A stretch of 64,000 nucleotides of DNA from Sarcomyxa edulis (GCA_009761415.1 QUOL01000002.1:2170001-2234000); one strand, 5' to 3'; shown: positions 1 to 13,357, counted from the first letter of the stretch. Notes: a model not told the origin generated them from the letters alone. Made by a program: numbers and translations.

Positions 1-77
1 GTGAAGAGGTGCGTCTTGGCTATGACTTTACAATCACGCGGCTTATGATTCTTTACACGCGGTTGTTGAATATTCAG

Positions 78-3000
78 ACGAAGAAAAAAGGATAAACAGC
101 ACAGTCAGAAGCGGCAGGATTGGCTATATCTCCTTCTACGATGGCCACTCCTGATATTTATATTTCTCTTCATTGGAGCCGAATTCGGGTTCTATGTTCT
201 CATTCGGCAATTGGTTAACACCAAGGAATGGATATCAGCATGTACGGCGCGTGCTTCCAAGGCAAATGCAGACCTTTCTATTAACATCAGGTCTGTACAG
301 GGCGTGGGCAGAAGGGAGTGCTTCGGAAGAAACTTCGTGGTTCAAGGAATTACCAGGTTAGTTATATGTCGATGCAATATACTGGATCTGCTCACTCGAG
401 CCTGTCGTGCGCTATCGTCAGGAATGGAAAGAGGCAGCGGCAACGCTGGATGAATACCTATCCTTCGATCAGTGGAAAAAGGCAGACGAGGACCCTTATT
501 ATGATTGGAGACTTGTTAGGAAAGTGAGAAAATCATTGAAGACTCTTCGAGAGAAGAACGACGCACGCGGAGTCCTTGGGGTACTGGAGACGTGTATACG
601 TTCCAATTTTGCTGGGGTCGAATCCTCCAGGTAAATCGACCAGCTAGTCACCTTCGCACGATTTACTCATCAGATCCATAGACTTTATAGCGAAGTAAGA
701 GCCATTTATTGCATATGCCTAGGGTCAGAACTGAAACATGCCTTAGACTTTCCTTGGAACAAAAGACTTGGTTGAATGTGAAGTGTTCGGTAGACATCCA
801 CGAAAGACCATACTGACGATAAATATTCGCAGCTTATTTCATCGAACAAGAGAAAGCTCTCGAGTACATCCGGGAGTCACCACAGCTATCCAACGACGAG
901 AAGAGGCGCTTCTTCAAGAGCGCCAACGCCAATCTCGGTACCACTGCGCTATGTTTGTCCGGAGGCGCGTCTTTTGGTTACTGTGCGTGCTCCATTGCCT
1001 ACAGTCTCTATCCTCACATTCAAGTCGAATCTATTCAGACCATTGCGGAGTTGTCAAGGCTTTTCTGGACGCTGGACTGTTACCCCGGGTGATTACTGGA
1101 ACCTCAGCAGGAGGGCTCATTGCAGCACTCGTTTGTACTCGAACAGATTCCGAACTCAAGCGACTGCTTGTTCCGGAGCTAGCAAATCGAATTACGGCTT
1201 GCGATGAGCCGTTTAGTGTTTGGTTCAAACGCTTTCGGTCAACAGGCGCCCGATTTGACAGCATCTTGTAAATAATTTGGTTTCTGTTCCACTGACTTCC
1301 CCTTATTGATTCACGATTATCACGCAGATGGGCAAGAAAGGTTGCTGCTCTCATATATCTGGGATTACTTAATAGTATATTGACATACTTCTATATAGTG
1401 CGCATTTTTTACCCGTGGATCCATGACTTTCAAAGAGGCATACATTCGGACTGGTCGTATCCTAAACATCTCTGTGATCCCAGCGGATCGACACTCGTAT
1501 GCACTTAGATTCATATGTCCCTCCGCATAGTCCTAACGACCTTCGCAGTCCCACGAAGCTCCTCAATTATATGACTGCTCCTGATACTATCATATGGACT
1601 GCTCTCATTGCCTCCGCCGCAGTACCAGGTCGGGAAAATCATATATCTCTATCCCACTTTCCCTCTGACATATTCTCTAGGGATTCTGAATCCCGTTGTA
1701 CTCATGCAGAAACTGAAGGATGGGAGTGTCGTACCGTGGAATTGGGGTAGCAGATTCAAGGACGGTTCTTTGAGGTTCGTCTCTCGAATGTACTGTCGTC
1801 ATCTTCATCTCTTCATCGAGACTTATCATTCGCAGAGTGGATATCCCTGTACAAGCACTAAACTTATATTTCAATGGTGCGTCCCTACATTTCCATCGTA
1901 GCGTTTAGCTACAGCAACAGTTTTTCCAATATAGTTACGCACCCGGTTGTATCGCAAGTAAACCCTCACGTTCATTTATTCTTTTTTGCCCCACGAGGAT
2001 CCGCGGGCAAACCCGTTGCACATAGGAAAGGAACAGGTATATATTCAACTTTGATGTGTTATGCGTCATTCATTTGACTTGTTCATCAGGGTGGAGGGGC
2101 AACTTTTTGTTGTCTGCAGCTGAACAATGGTTGAAACACGAACTTACCAAGAACTTCAAGGTATGTTATAGCGTCCGGTAGAATACAACAATCATTGAAC
2201 TCGACTGTCATAGGTCATCCGGGATCTCGAGCTGCTTCCCCAACTTCTAGGTCAAGATTGGTCGAGTGTATTTTTACAACGGTTCGAGGGCGCCGTCACG
2301 TACGTTCTATGGTTCATGCGTCCGTTCACATAGTAGACTAACCGAATTCCCTTCAGAATATGGCCTAGGACTCGGCTGCGAGTACGTCTTCCCAAGATTG
2401 TTTCGAGTAGATTTCTCTAATGATCCCCACAGGATTGGTTCCGTCTCTTGAGTGATCCAGATCCTCCAGAACTAGAGCGTATGATACGAGCCGGGGAACT
2501 TGTCACTTGGCCGAAGGTGCGTTCTCGAGAGATCCTACTGAATAGTTATTGTTCCCTAACACCTTGCTAGTTGCATATGATCGAGAACAGAGCGAAGATC
2601 GAGAAGCAGATTTTTCTAGGTCGACAAGCCGTGCGGAGATCCCAGCGGCAGGCATCGAAATCGACGAGACATGCCGCTGCTGAGACACTTGAGCAGAGTG
2701 CTAGCACGCATCTCCTAAGTGTCTCAACCACTCCTCCAGCAACTGGCTCGGATCTTCCTATGCCAGCAGATCCTGATGCCGAAAAGGCATTCGCCAACGG
2801 TGCTCATTGGTTTTATCAGCGTGGCAACTCTAGGCCATCGCATCAGCAAGAAGCACCCGACCAGGATCCTCTTCGCTCTCCTGCAATACGCAGAAAGTGG
2901 ACTTCAGAGCTCCTTCACCAACCTCTCAACGACGAAGGACAGGCTATTGCCGACCCTCCACCACCGATACCCGCATCTCCGTCGAGTAGACCCCATACTT

Positions 3001-3284
3001 TGTTGATGCCACCGTCGAATGGCTTCCTGCACAGACTGAAGACGCAATCTTTCCCAAACTTGTCTTCGCCATTCTCATCCTCGTTCAAGAAGACTGGGAG
3101 TAGCATAGACACAAGTGGCGACGATGTGGCATGGAGCAGCGATAGTTCGTCTGGCGATGACCTCGACGCTCTTAGACACTTACGCCACCCGTCCGTGAGC
3201 ATCTCAGATGCAGACCCGTATATGGAGGGCGAGAATTCTGAAGGAGAGGACGAAGATGACGGAAATGAAGACGACGAGTATTGA
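78..3284 (+). CDS. Patatin-like triacylglycerol lipase (TGL3/4/5 type), 5' end missing
   Basis: Multi-exon gene whose first exon(s) lie left of the window; the first visible exon follows a tattcag acceptor at 71-77. Domains in order: a hydrophobic segment (about 121-200), a DUF3336-type N-terminal region (WKEAAATLDEYLSFDQW), then the patatin domain. The oxyanion-hole motif GGASFGYYHCGVVK is rebuilt by removing the intron 983-1038. The nucleophile motif GTSAGG lies at about 1098-1115 and the catalytic Asp in KDGSLR at about 1761. The C-terminus is Ser-rich and ends in an acidic tail. Known role of the family: hydrolysis of lipid-droplet triacylglycerol, with some members also acting as acyltransferases or on steryl esters. 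Family assignment is firm; which TGL paralogue it matches is not resolved. Confidence 0.9.
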
Positions 3285-4000
3285 AGTACTGAACTTGCAT
3301 GGTTACTATCTGGAATTACATATCTATCATTATACCGTAGCATCTCTCCTGCATTACACGTACAGTGTTGTTTTCACTTTCTACACATGAATATTTGAAC
3401 TGTTAGCATGACGAAAACTCGGATCGAGCAAATTTGAGAATAGCATGTCCCTAGCTTTCGGAAACGAGTCCGAGAAAGTTTAGTCCAGTAGATCAAGTGT
3501 AGATAGACTCCCGATATTCAGCCAGGTCTAAGCAATTGTGCGCCGAGGTGTGAGCGTCCTCGCCAACGAGAGTACCGGTGGGCTTCCTCCAAGGTGGTGC
3601 TCATACAGTATACTGATCTTGGGAAGACCACAAACCCGCGTAGTAGAACTTGACCTTCTCGGAGACAGAGTGAAGAATAGAGTGACTGGCCATTTTCGCT
3701 AGCAAGGGAGACGCGGAGAGTTCACTGGCTAAGAGGGTAATTGAGAGGGCAAGTATAGTAAAGTTGTGAGATCGTGGGGGCCTCCTCTGATATAGTTCGA
3801 CGATGGTGAATGAGTGCTCCAAGTTCTGGGAGAAACAGTGAGAAGGAACGTCCGTCGTTCGGCGCGCCGAAGCATGAACCACGCTCAGGCTCTTCCAAGC
3901 TTGTGGCTTTCAACAGAATTGTCTTCACGTCCTCGCCTTCTCATTGAACGCGTAGCCACCCTCACAAACGATTGGAATCAACCTTACTAGTGTCAGAACA
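3285..4000. other. Intergenic, lipase to CTNNBL1
   Basis: About 700 bp between two same-direction genes. It should hold the lipase 3' UTR and the CTNNBL1 promoter. The only coding candidate is a weak small reading frame on the minus strand (listed separately). No repeat or RNA gene seen. Confidence 0.5.
3493..3693 (-). CDS. Possible small unrecognised gene (low confidence)
   Basis: On the minus strand an ATG at 3693 in a good context (gaaaATGGCC), preceded by a CT-rich leader, opens MASHSILHSVSEKVKFYYAG. That frame stops after 30 codons. Removing a GT-AG stretch of about 42 nt would continue it into KPTGTLVGEDAHTS and end at 3493, giving a protein of roughly 55 residues. The proposed intron is shorter than others in the window and I recognise no family. 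It could be a small mitochondrial or membrane-associated protein, but this is a guess from size and composition. Confidence 0.25.
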
Positions 4001-6474
4001 ATGGATATCGACAAGCTTTTCAAGGCAGGGATCATCTCATTCGATGCTCGGAGACTTGTACTGACATTCACTCCATCTTTCTACTCAAGGTTCCAAAACT
4101 CCCTGCCGGAGGAAACAAGAGAAAACTACCCGACAACCCCTCTCCTGAACTGCTGAAGAAAATGCGTCTGGAAGTCTCGTCGACTAGCACGAGCACACCA
4201 GAACCTGCACCCGTGTCTAATGGAACATCTAAAGGCAAGTCCCGAGCGGTAACAGTTGAAGATGTCGAAGATGTGGATATGGACAGAGATTTTGCACCTG
4301 GTGGAGATGCCGATTATTTCCAAGAGGAGGACGATGAAGGTCGATTCTTTGGAGGAGGGTTGACTTCGGAGCAAAAGGACATTCTGAATATATTCGACAA
4401 TGCTGGAGGTGAAGGAGTTCAGGAAGACGTGAGTAATATGATGCGTAGTGTGCTCTATCTGATCATGGACTAAAATACAGACTATTTGGTAGCCCGACAT
4501 ATTGTCCATAACAGCTATTCGGAGGATGCTACTACGGTTTGAGCGTGCAGTGAACAAAAATCAGGACCAGCGGTCCAAGTACCCAGACGACCCTACCAAG
4601 TACGTTCCTTTTCGCATTGTCTCATACGCTGATTTGACTCAACGGAACTGTAGATTCATAGACTCCGAAGCCGACCTTGACAGTGCCCTAAAATCATTGC
4701 TACCTCTAGCCCAGGCACCTTCTCTTGCATATCCAGAGCTCGTACGCTCTGGAGCAATATCGCTTTTGATTGGTCTTCTAAGTCACGAGAATGCGGATAT
4801 CGTAATCGACGTGGTGGAGGTAGTGCATGAGCTTACGGACGAAGATGTAGGAAACGAGGATGAAGATGAAGAGGAGGAGGAGGAACAGAACGCGGCTCTC
4901 AAAATTCTAATCGAAGGATTGGTTCGTGATCATTAGCCTTCTATCCAGCTATAGACCACACCACTCATCATCCAGGTCTGACCTTAGTTGGAGAACTCGA
5001 TCTTGGAGCTCCTTGTCGGCAATCTAAAAAACCTGAACGAAACTGAGGATTCCGACAAGCAAGGTGTCTTTCACATACTAGGTATCCGTTTCTATGTTTC
5101 TTCTCTCGTTCTGTGGCTCATGCATTGGGTAAAGGAATATTCGAGAATATCTTAGGTTTCAATCCTGAACTGTCTACAAAACTAGTGGCTAAAACGACTA
5201 TCCTGGACTGGTTACTCACTCGTGTCCAATCGAAAGCCCACGACGAAAATCGCGGCTATGCAGCGGAGCTCCTATCTATTCTACTGCAGAACGTCAAAGA
5301 AAATCGACTCGAGTTCGGGAAGAAAGATGGTGTTGAGGTTTGTCTAAAAGTTCTATCGGTGAGCGCGGCGCCCTCGTTATTTCTATCCACGCCGTCTCAA
5401 TGACTTGTTATCACAATTTAGCAATACAGACGGAGAGACCCCGTTGATGCCGAGGAAACTGAATTCATGGAAAATATATTCGACACACTTTGCTCAGCAT
5501 TAAGTGAACCATCTGTCCAGAAGATGTTCCTCGATGCCGAGGGGCCAGATCTCATGGTTTTGATGATGAAGTTTGTCCTCTGTCCCTCCCTCTCACTTGT
5601 CCACTCATGCTCAATCATCTATATACACAGAGAGAAACTGCAAGCACGCTCACGGTCCATCAAAACTCTCGACTATGCAATGTCAGGCACAATCGGCACA
5701 CCTATGTGTGAAGCGTTCATCAAGGCGTCCGGTCTCAAGACGTTATTCTCCGCGTTCATGGGCAAGGCATCCAAGAAACATAAATCAAACGCGGCTTCCC
5801 CAGCCTCTGAAGACACATCGCATACACTGGGTATCATCTCATCTTTATTCTCAAATATCCCCTCAGAGTCCCCAGAACGAATCCGCCTGTTGGCTAAATT
5901 TGTCGAAGGGAATTATGAAAAGGCGGATAAGCTTTTGGAGATTCGAGATAGTGCCCGGAATCGGTTGAAGCCTACGGAGGCGGAGATCGAACAGATGAAA
6001 AAGGTCAGTGGACTTGCCCTAGTTGAATGCCCGTGCGTGATATGATCTGATCAATATGGGATTTTAGGACATCATCGCGGATGGAGAGCAAGTGACGGAA
6101 GAGGAAGAGGAAGAATGGTATAGACTGCGACTTGACAATGGCTTATTCACTCTCCAAACGGTCGATTATATCCTTGCGTGGGTGGTCATGGAAGATGATG
6201 GCGTAAGTCCTCTTCGGCTCACGAGCAAAGTGTATACAACTTACATTTTCCTCTTCCTCCTCAGATTCAAACCCATGTGGCGCAGATGCTTGATCGAAGA
6301 AACCAATCACTGCAAGATATTGTGGAGACGCTACGGATATACCACGACAATGTGGATGATGAACCCGAACCCGAACCTCCAACCACAGACGGCGAGGTGG
6401 GAGACGTATCACCTTCTCGAAAAGAGATTTTACGAGGCCTCATATTTGCCTTGAGTCCTGCGCAACCAGAGTAA
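4001..6474 (+). CDS. CTNNBL1: Beta-catenin-like protein 1 (CTNNBL1) homologue
   Basis: Starts MDIDKLFK at 4001 and ends in a Glu-rich, Ser/Pro-containing tail at 6474. The order of conserved segments matches CTNNBL1: a basic, acidic-rich N-terminus (GGNKRKLP, GRFFGGGL); the entry to the armadillo fold (MLLRFERAVNKNQ, KYPDDPTKF, SEADLDSAL); the repeat core (SGAISLLIGLLSHENADI, ENIFDTLCSAL, KTLDYAMSG); and the late motif EEEEWYRLRLDNGLFTLQ. The family is an armadillo-repeat nuclear protein associated with the Prp19/CDC5L spliceosomal complex. The first intron (4025-4089) appears to use a GC donor (CAAG/gcaggg) with acceptor ctcaag and a tactgac branch site; without it MDIDKLFK cannot join VPKLPAGG. 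Assignment is confident. Confidence 0.9.
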
Positions 6475-6632
6475 TACCCCAATCAACTTTGTCTTTGTCT
6501 TCATACTACGGAGCTTCACCAGGCCCTGCAAAAAGTATCTTGATGATTATCATTATTATTATACATCCCAACACACGAACGATGGATGAGTAGATGAAAA
6601 CAAGGTGGTGGTGGTGGTAAGAACATTACAAG

Positions 6633-8538
6633 TTATGTGGCTGTAGGTGTGGCGGCCAATGCGGCAGAGGCGAATACCATGTCCAAAGCCCCCTTTGCCT
6701 TGACGAGTTCCTTTTGAAACCGGAGCTCTGCTGCTACTTTTTTGCGTAGTCGAAGGAACAAGGAATCGATCAGTGGTGATTGGCCTAGTACGGGACTATA
6801 CATCTCTGTATGAAATTTATATCGGGAATCAGTAACATAAAACAAGAATGAAGAATGAACGAGTTTGGACTCACCGATGACTACCCCGGCAATGTCGCAG
6901 ACCATCTCTCCAAAGCGAGGATCGGTCACATATTTGACGAGGAGACGTAGGACCGGTTCGAGAAGAACATCGTCTCGGCCTGCCAAGGCACCTCGAAGAC
7001 CATCGCGATGTATGAGTTCTTGGATCAAGGAGAATGCTGTTGTCGGTGATATTTGCTGGCAAAGAGGAAAATTATGTGAATTTTGGCAAGTTTTCCGTGA
7101 TAGTCAGATGAAATGGTCTTACCTTGCGCAAAACGGAATCCAAAGCAGCCGAGTACTTGAATCCCTTCAGCAATCGATCATACTCCTTCAGTCTCTTCGT
7201 CCGCCGGCTTTCCACTCTGAATTCATCCACATCACCCAACGGTTTTGATTTGACCTTGCTTCGGAGTGTGCCCTGTCCGAGAGCAGGTAAAGTATTTCCT
7301 AAGAAAGACTCGAAAGTGCCGCTGCGTAGAGCAGAGGCAGAAAGTTCTGATGCAGCGGATTCGGAAGGTTTGGGTTGTCGTCGACGGACGGATAATGTTC
7401 CATCGGACATGCCAGCAGCGATGTGGGTTTCGTCGGGCTATGCAACACAATAATGATGTTAGTTTTTGCCGCTTCAGCTGGAACGATAGGAAATAGTAGA
7501 GAACATACCGAAACAGCAAGACATAAAATTGGAGCTGGATAACGCATAGTGTGCACTACTTTATACGTGCTCACGTCGTATACTTTGACCATCTGGTCCA
7601 GACCACCGGTGAGAAGCCGACTGGCGTTGGCATCGAATGCTAGTGCAGTGACCGTTTTTTGATGGTTAGATAGCGCACGGGTACACCGACCGCCGGCTAC
7701 AATATCCCATACTCGGAGGATAGGGCCTGCGGATGATAATGCGACTGTACCCGAGGGGAACATCAGGACTTGTTCTACGGGGGCGTTACCTCCATTTCCA
7801 CTTCCACCAGCAGCACCTCCTCCTCCCATGACCATTTCACATTGTCCAGAACGGGAGTCAAATAACCGTACAGTAGCATCGTAAGAGCCTGTAAGGATGA
7901 GATGTGGGTTTGTCGTGGAGACCTGACCAGAACGAACATAGTCCGTATGTGCAGTAAATGTGGAGATGGCGGTCTGTGAGGGGACATCCCAGAGTTTAAC
8001 GGTTGTGTCGTCTGAGCAAGAGATGACTTCTGTAGGGGATAGAGAGGAGAATTTTGTGACGTGCACTGGCTGTTTATGCGAGTCAAGTGTACGGAGAATT
8101 GCACGTGAGTTGATGTCAAAAACCTGTAGGAGCACCAGTAATTTAGTTTAAGCAGATAGCGTCTCTGATTCATCGTTTATTTGATGCGTTAGAGACAGTC
8201 ATGGGAGATGTACGCGAACGTACTTGGACGAGACCACTGTCGTCTCCTGCAATAACTAGTTTACCATCTCCGCGTATGGAACCACTACGAGCTACGTCCT
8301 TGAATCTGGATATGGTTTTCGTGACTTTTTGTGTCCGTGGTGCGTATATTTGTACTCTTGTTGCTGCTGTGACAGCATAACGATGTGGTTTGGATGGAGA
8401 GAAATGGATAGAGGTGACTTCGGCGTATTCTTTTACGAAAACTGGATGTTTAAATTGACGCCAGTATCTGGATTCTGCGCTATGTTTTGCAGTGGAAGGT
8501 CGAGGGTGTTTCTTGACGACGACGGGCTGGTAGTCCAT
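6633..8538 (-). CDS. UTP15: U3 snoRNA-associated protein 15 (UTP15), WD40
   Basis: Minus-strand gene starting MDYQPVVVKKHPRP at 8538. The N-terminal part is a WD40 propeller (SIHFSPSKPHRYAVT, VISCSDDTTVKLWD, LILTGSYDATVRLFD, LLTGGLDQMVKVYD). After the propeller comes MSDGTLSVRRR, then the basic UTP15 C-terminal domain (RRTKRLKEYDRLLKGFKY, LVKYVTDPRFG) and an Ala/Thr tail ending at 6633. UTP15 belongs to the t-UTP/UtpA subcomplex of the small-subunit processome and links pre-18S rRNA processing to rDNA transcription in the nucleolus. A Gly-rich insertion sits between two WD repeats at about 7770-7830. It converges on CTNNBL1 with only 158 bp between stops. Confidence 0.92.
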
Positions 8539-8727
8539 CGTTGCCAGTGGGGAGACCTTGAGTTGAGCTCGTCGTGTTAGACAGTGAGCAAGTACGGTAG
8601 CCGCGAAGTCAAAAATTTGATGTCACATGACTGATAAGATGATCGATATTCATTTTTTCACTTCTTGACTTGCACCTCCTCCTTCACCTCGCTCACCTCT
8701 TGTCTATATCCCTCTTCCCTCTTCAAG

Positions 8728-9555
8728 ATGTTGTTGTACACTGATATCATTTCTGGCGACGAGATGTTCTCCGATGCCTTCCCACTGTCCGTAGCTTCTT
8801 CCTCGTAATTCTCTCACATCAATTGACAGTGACACAGTAAAGTCGTGGATGACATCGTTTACGAGGTAGATTGTAGCAACATCACCGTAAAAGCTGGCGC
8901 AGACGTCGATATCGGTATGTCCTGCGATCTTCATGTTCGACGTTGTCTAATATCCAGTCTAGGCGCTAATGCCTCCACTGAGGAGGGTGAAGAGGCCCTT
9001 GAAGAAGGTGCCATCACCGTCAACAACGTTGTATACTCTTTCCGTCTCCAATCGACCTCTTTCGACAAGAAGTCTTTCCTCACATACCTTAAGGTGCAAA
9101 CCTTTGATCATGGCCAATCCTCATTTCACTTATATCGTTTATATCAATCAGGGATACATGAAGGAGGTGAAGGGAAAGCTCGATGCTGACCGTGTCGCTG
9201 CATTTGAAAAGGGCGCACAAACTTTTGCCAAGAAGGTTGTCGCAAACTTCAAGGATTACGAATTTGTGAGTAGGCTGCAAGTCTCAAAAACGAATTTTGC
9301 TTGACACTACATATTGCACACAGTACACTGGTGAGAGCATGAACCCCGACGGCATGATTGCCCTCCTCAACTACCGGGTTCGTCCTTTTTTTTTTGCTCA
9401 TCCCTGTAATCGAGGATGTTGACGCGTTTTTGTTCATTAGGAGGACGGTGTCACTCGTAAGCCGATACATTATACTCGCAACCTCCTTAAAACTCACTTC
9501 CAATCTAGCTTATTTCACATTCTGGAAAGATGGATTGAAGGAGACCAAGCTCTAA
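8728..9555 (+). CDS. TMA19: Translationally controlled tumour protein (TCTP)
   Basis: Small multi-exon gene starting [19 protein letters not shown], the canonical TCTP N-terminus with the TCTP signature around DEMFSDAF. Further exons give [27 protein letters not shown], the helical hairpin ([20 protein letters not shown]) and the terminal block [25 protein letters not shown] ending at 9555. Length, about 170 residues after splicing, fits the family. TCTP is an abundant cytosolic, ribosome-associated protein with roles in growth, stress response and guanine-nucleotide-factor-like activity. It is head-to-head with UTP15, leaving a 189-bp divergent promoter that includes a CT-rich leader just before the ATG, a common layout for highly expressed fungal genes. 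Confidence 0.95.
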
Positions 9556-9783
9556 ACTATTTGTTTTCTTTCTATTCTATTTTCTTTCGGTGGATCTTTC
9601 CTTCAGACCTGGTTTGGTCGATCTTCTATTCATCCGAAAGTAGTGCTTCTAGCAGTGTACAATTCAATGAGAGGAAATTTTCCAATCCCGACTTCCCGCT
9701 GAGGTTCACGTATAAGTTGGTGCACATGACTGGAGGCGAGACGCGTCGTAAACTTGAGATACCTTTCTTCAACTTTTCCTGTC

Positions 9784-12700
9784 ATGCCAAATCTGTTACT
9801 TGCTCTGGACACCCTTGTATGCTCTATCGTACCCCAAGCCCGAACTGATGAATCCTTGAAGACCGAGCTCATCGCTCACTGTCAAGATATCCTAAACAGG
9901 TGAGAATTGATCGATATTGTGCGTTTCAGCAGACAAACTCAATAGACCCGTATTTCCTCGATCTAAAGTCATATAGGTCAGAACCATGACGCAGACTTGG
10001 GGTATTTGGCAGATATGGTCAAACGGGAACGTGCGTTGAGAACTTCCTCAACTAAAACCTGTAACTGATCACATCGAGGCAGTCATTCAAACATCACCTT
10101 CCGGAGCATCTTCCCTAAAATTCACTAATCTCCTATCGCGTCTCCTAGACCAGGTATGACCCTCTCTACGTGGTTGTACCCTTCCCCATCCATATAGTCA
10201 TTCTGGGGTGTGGTTAGCCAGTATTGTCAAGAAAACACGCGTCGATACTATTCCTCCAATCTTTAGCATCTTCCAACAAACGACTCGGACAACCCACATT
10301 TTTGCCGTCTTTGGTTCCTCCACCACCGTCAAGGCCGTCGCGTGCTCCGACCCCAGTGAGTCCGTTGCCAGTAGCGCCGAGACAGTCTAAGGGGAAATCG
10401 AAGGCGGACATCTTAAGAGAGTATCGGGCTAGACATGGTGAGTGTTGATTACCTGATATCCACTGAATAACTGGGGTTGAATATCATATGTGAAGGTTTG
10501 ACTCGCCTGCCCGAGCATCTACTTCTTCGCGACACGCTATACCTTCTCCAAGGAATCTCAGGGAAATATGTTCGGTTCTCTCTCCACGATGACCAAGACC
10601 CAGACGAAGAAAAACAACTAGAATTTGTGAACGACTCCGTGCGTCCCCATATTCCTTCCTCGTTACCTGACGAATCCAACATTTGTGTTTACATAGAAAT
10701 ACACAATTACACCTCCAACACAAGCCCTCATCCACCGACTTTCAGAAGTAGGATACCTATATACCCGTGTGGAGACATTTGTGAGGGAGCGTGAGGGGAC
10801 CTCTGGTGTGGGTATGATTGAGCAGAGTTTATGTCATCACCTCCAAGAGCAGCTCACAGAGTATTATCGACTTATCGCTGTGTTGGAGTCGCAGATGGGA
10901 TCCAAGGGGGCAGGTGATGCTGGTGCCAACGCTGATGATATGGGTGTGGGTGCGGATCCGAGGGAGGAAGAGACGGGGTTGACTCTGAGGAGGCTGGATG
11001 TTTGGATCAATGAGTGGAGGCTAAGGATGCGGATGATGAGTGTATGCGTGGAGGGTGCTCGAGGTATTTTGATATTTCTTCTTGTGACATCTATGTATAC
11101 TGATGCTTTACAGATGCGCAGGGAGGGGCACTGGTCAACCTGATACACGGGTATACTGACAATGGTGATCCTTTTGTCCGTAAATTTACAGATCAACTTC
11201 TAGAAGAGGTGCGCAAATTCCCCATCTGTCCGTGTGTTTTCACATAACATATAGCTTAAGACCTGTTAAGATAGGTTTCTAAACCTTTCTTCGCCACACT
11301 ACACAAATGGCTATTCTCAGGAGAACTCTACGATCCGTTCTCTGAGTTCTTCGTCGCAATGGATCCTGAACTTGCGCATATGCAATATGTCCATCCGTCT
11401 TCGTTAGCTGGAGGTATTGGCGGGCAGCTTTCTGGTGATGGCGGTTTCGGTGGAGGAGATGGTGATGATTTGTCTGGGGAGCGGGAGAGTGGACTTCGGT
11501 TGTGGGAAGCGAAGTATATTTTCCAGAAGGATATGTTGCCTATGTTCGTTGGTGAGGCGTTTGGCAAGAAGGTGAGCTTTTCTTTTTGTAGTCTGGAGAT
11601 GTCTGACTCAACCCGGGTTGCTTTGTTTTGCTACCTAGATCTTTTCAACGGGGAAAAGTTTGAATTTCATACGGTATAGTTGCCACGACAGTGATTGGGT
11701 TGTCACCCGAGAAAAGATGAGCAACACGGGTGGAAGTGGGTGGTATTTTGTCTTGTCCTCATTCGTGCGATTGCTGACTTGTACAAGCTCTGAAATATAG
11801 TGACATAGCAGGGCTGGAGAGATCAATAGACACTGCCTACCAGATTGCTAGCCAACGGTTATTTGAGGTCTTTCTTGACAAGTTCAAACTCCTTGATCAT
11901 TTGAATGCACTCAAGCATTATCTTATGCTTGGGCATGGAGATTTTGCAGATCAGTTGATGGAAGCTTTAGGGTGAGTTTTGTGTCCCTACTTTTCCGGTG
12001 GCTTTCATAGTCTAAATATTTCCATTCTCAAAGTCCAAGTCTAGCCCGACCCGCGAACACGCTATACCGACACAACCTCACTGCAACATTAGAAACAGCC
12101 ATCCGCTCTTCCAACGCTCAAAATGACCCACCAGACGTTCTTCGTCGATTGGATGCACGGATGCTCGAATACTCTCACGGCGAGATTGGGTGGGATGTCT
12201 TCACATTGGAATACAAAGTCGACGCACCTATCGATACCGTCCTTGACCCGGAGTCTATGATGAAATACCTCAAGTTGTTTAATCACTTGTGGCAGATGCG
12301 ACGCGTCGAAGGGGCATTGAGTAAAGGATGGATGAGGATAGCGGGTGGTGCAAGGACGTTCTTGCGCGTACCAGGTAATTTCAATCGCTCAAAACATACG
12401 GTTAGTTGGTTCTCCTAACGTGTCTCTTCGTTTACGCAGATCTTGAGCCTGAGTGGCACCAAATCCGCATAGTCATGGCCGAGATGATCCATTTCATCCG
12501 CCAGATGCAAGCGTACTGCGAGCTCGAGGTGATCGAGTGTTCATGGACGATCTTGACCGATTTTCTAGATAAGAAAGAGGGCGATTTGGATGCATTGCTA
12601 GATGCTCATCGATCATATCTTGACAGAATGGTCAAAAAGATCCTTCTCCTAAGTCCTAGGACGGGAAAAGAGGTGTGGCTCAGCCTTTAATCTTCTGTCG

Positions 12701-13191
12701 TTGACCTCGTATTGAACTTCTTCATCAGGAAAATGTCTTGAACCAGGTTAAAGAATTATTCTCTACCGTTCTGCAGTTCCGAGAAGCAACGGTAAGAACT
12801 GCCTTGTCGTATCTGGAAATCTGTCGTCTGATAATGAAGAACAGGATTCCTTCTACAACTATTGCTTGTCGGAATCTGCAAGGAGAGACAGAGAACTCGA
12901 TGAAGCACGGGTAAGCTTGTGTTCTCGCGTGATCATCAATCGAGCTTGCCCTCATTCTACTTTCAGGGAGTGTTTACAGGTCCACAACAAGAGGCAGAAA
13001 TCAACACAGAAACATTGCCCCGAATCCTTCGCCGAGTCAAGGAATACGGGACATCGTTTTCTGAACGAGCTCAATCCATCGTACAAGCATTGCAAGTACA
13101 CCCAGATCTTGACTGTCGTTTCTTGGCTATTAGACTGTCTTTCTCTGATTTCTATAAATCGAAGAAAGACCTCCAACAGCATCGTTCGTAG
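9784..13191 (+). CDS. SPC98: Gamma-tubulin complex component 3 (GCP3/Spc98)
   Basis: Starts MPNLLLALDTLVCS at 9784 and runs through many short exons to 13191. Conserved GCP3 blocks appear in order: QGISGKYVRFSLHD; the grip1 region (EQSLCHHLQEQLTEYYRLIA, LTLRRLDVWINEWRLRM); SGELYDPFSEFFVAMDPE; LDHLNALKHYLMLGHGDF; then the grip2 region (RPANTLYRHNLTATLETAI, YSHGEIGWDVFTLEYKVD) and the C-terminal block (YLKLFNHLWQMRRVE, MIHFIRQMQAYCELEVIECS, RFLAIRLSFSDFYKSKK). This is GCP3 rather than GCP2. The protein forms the gamma-tubulin small complex with GCP2 and gamma-tubulin and nucleates microtubules at the spindle pole body. A Gly/Asp-rich insert follows the FFVAMDPE block. The start is an inference; an additional upstream exon cannot be excluded. 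Confidence 0.9.
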
Positions 13192-13357
13192 TATCATTGT
13201 ATTAGCTGTAGTCTCGCTCGTCGCTGTCAACCTATTTATTGGATTTGTTTACCTGCTGCATAATTTATTTTATACACACATCAAGAGGCGTCAGCTGGGC
13301 AAGTCGCCTCCAACGCGAAAGCGATTGAAGTTTATCAGATTTTCTTCAATACTACTA

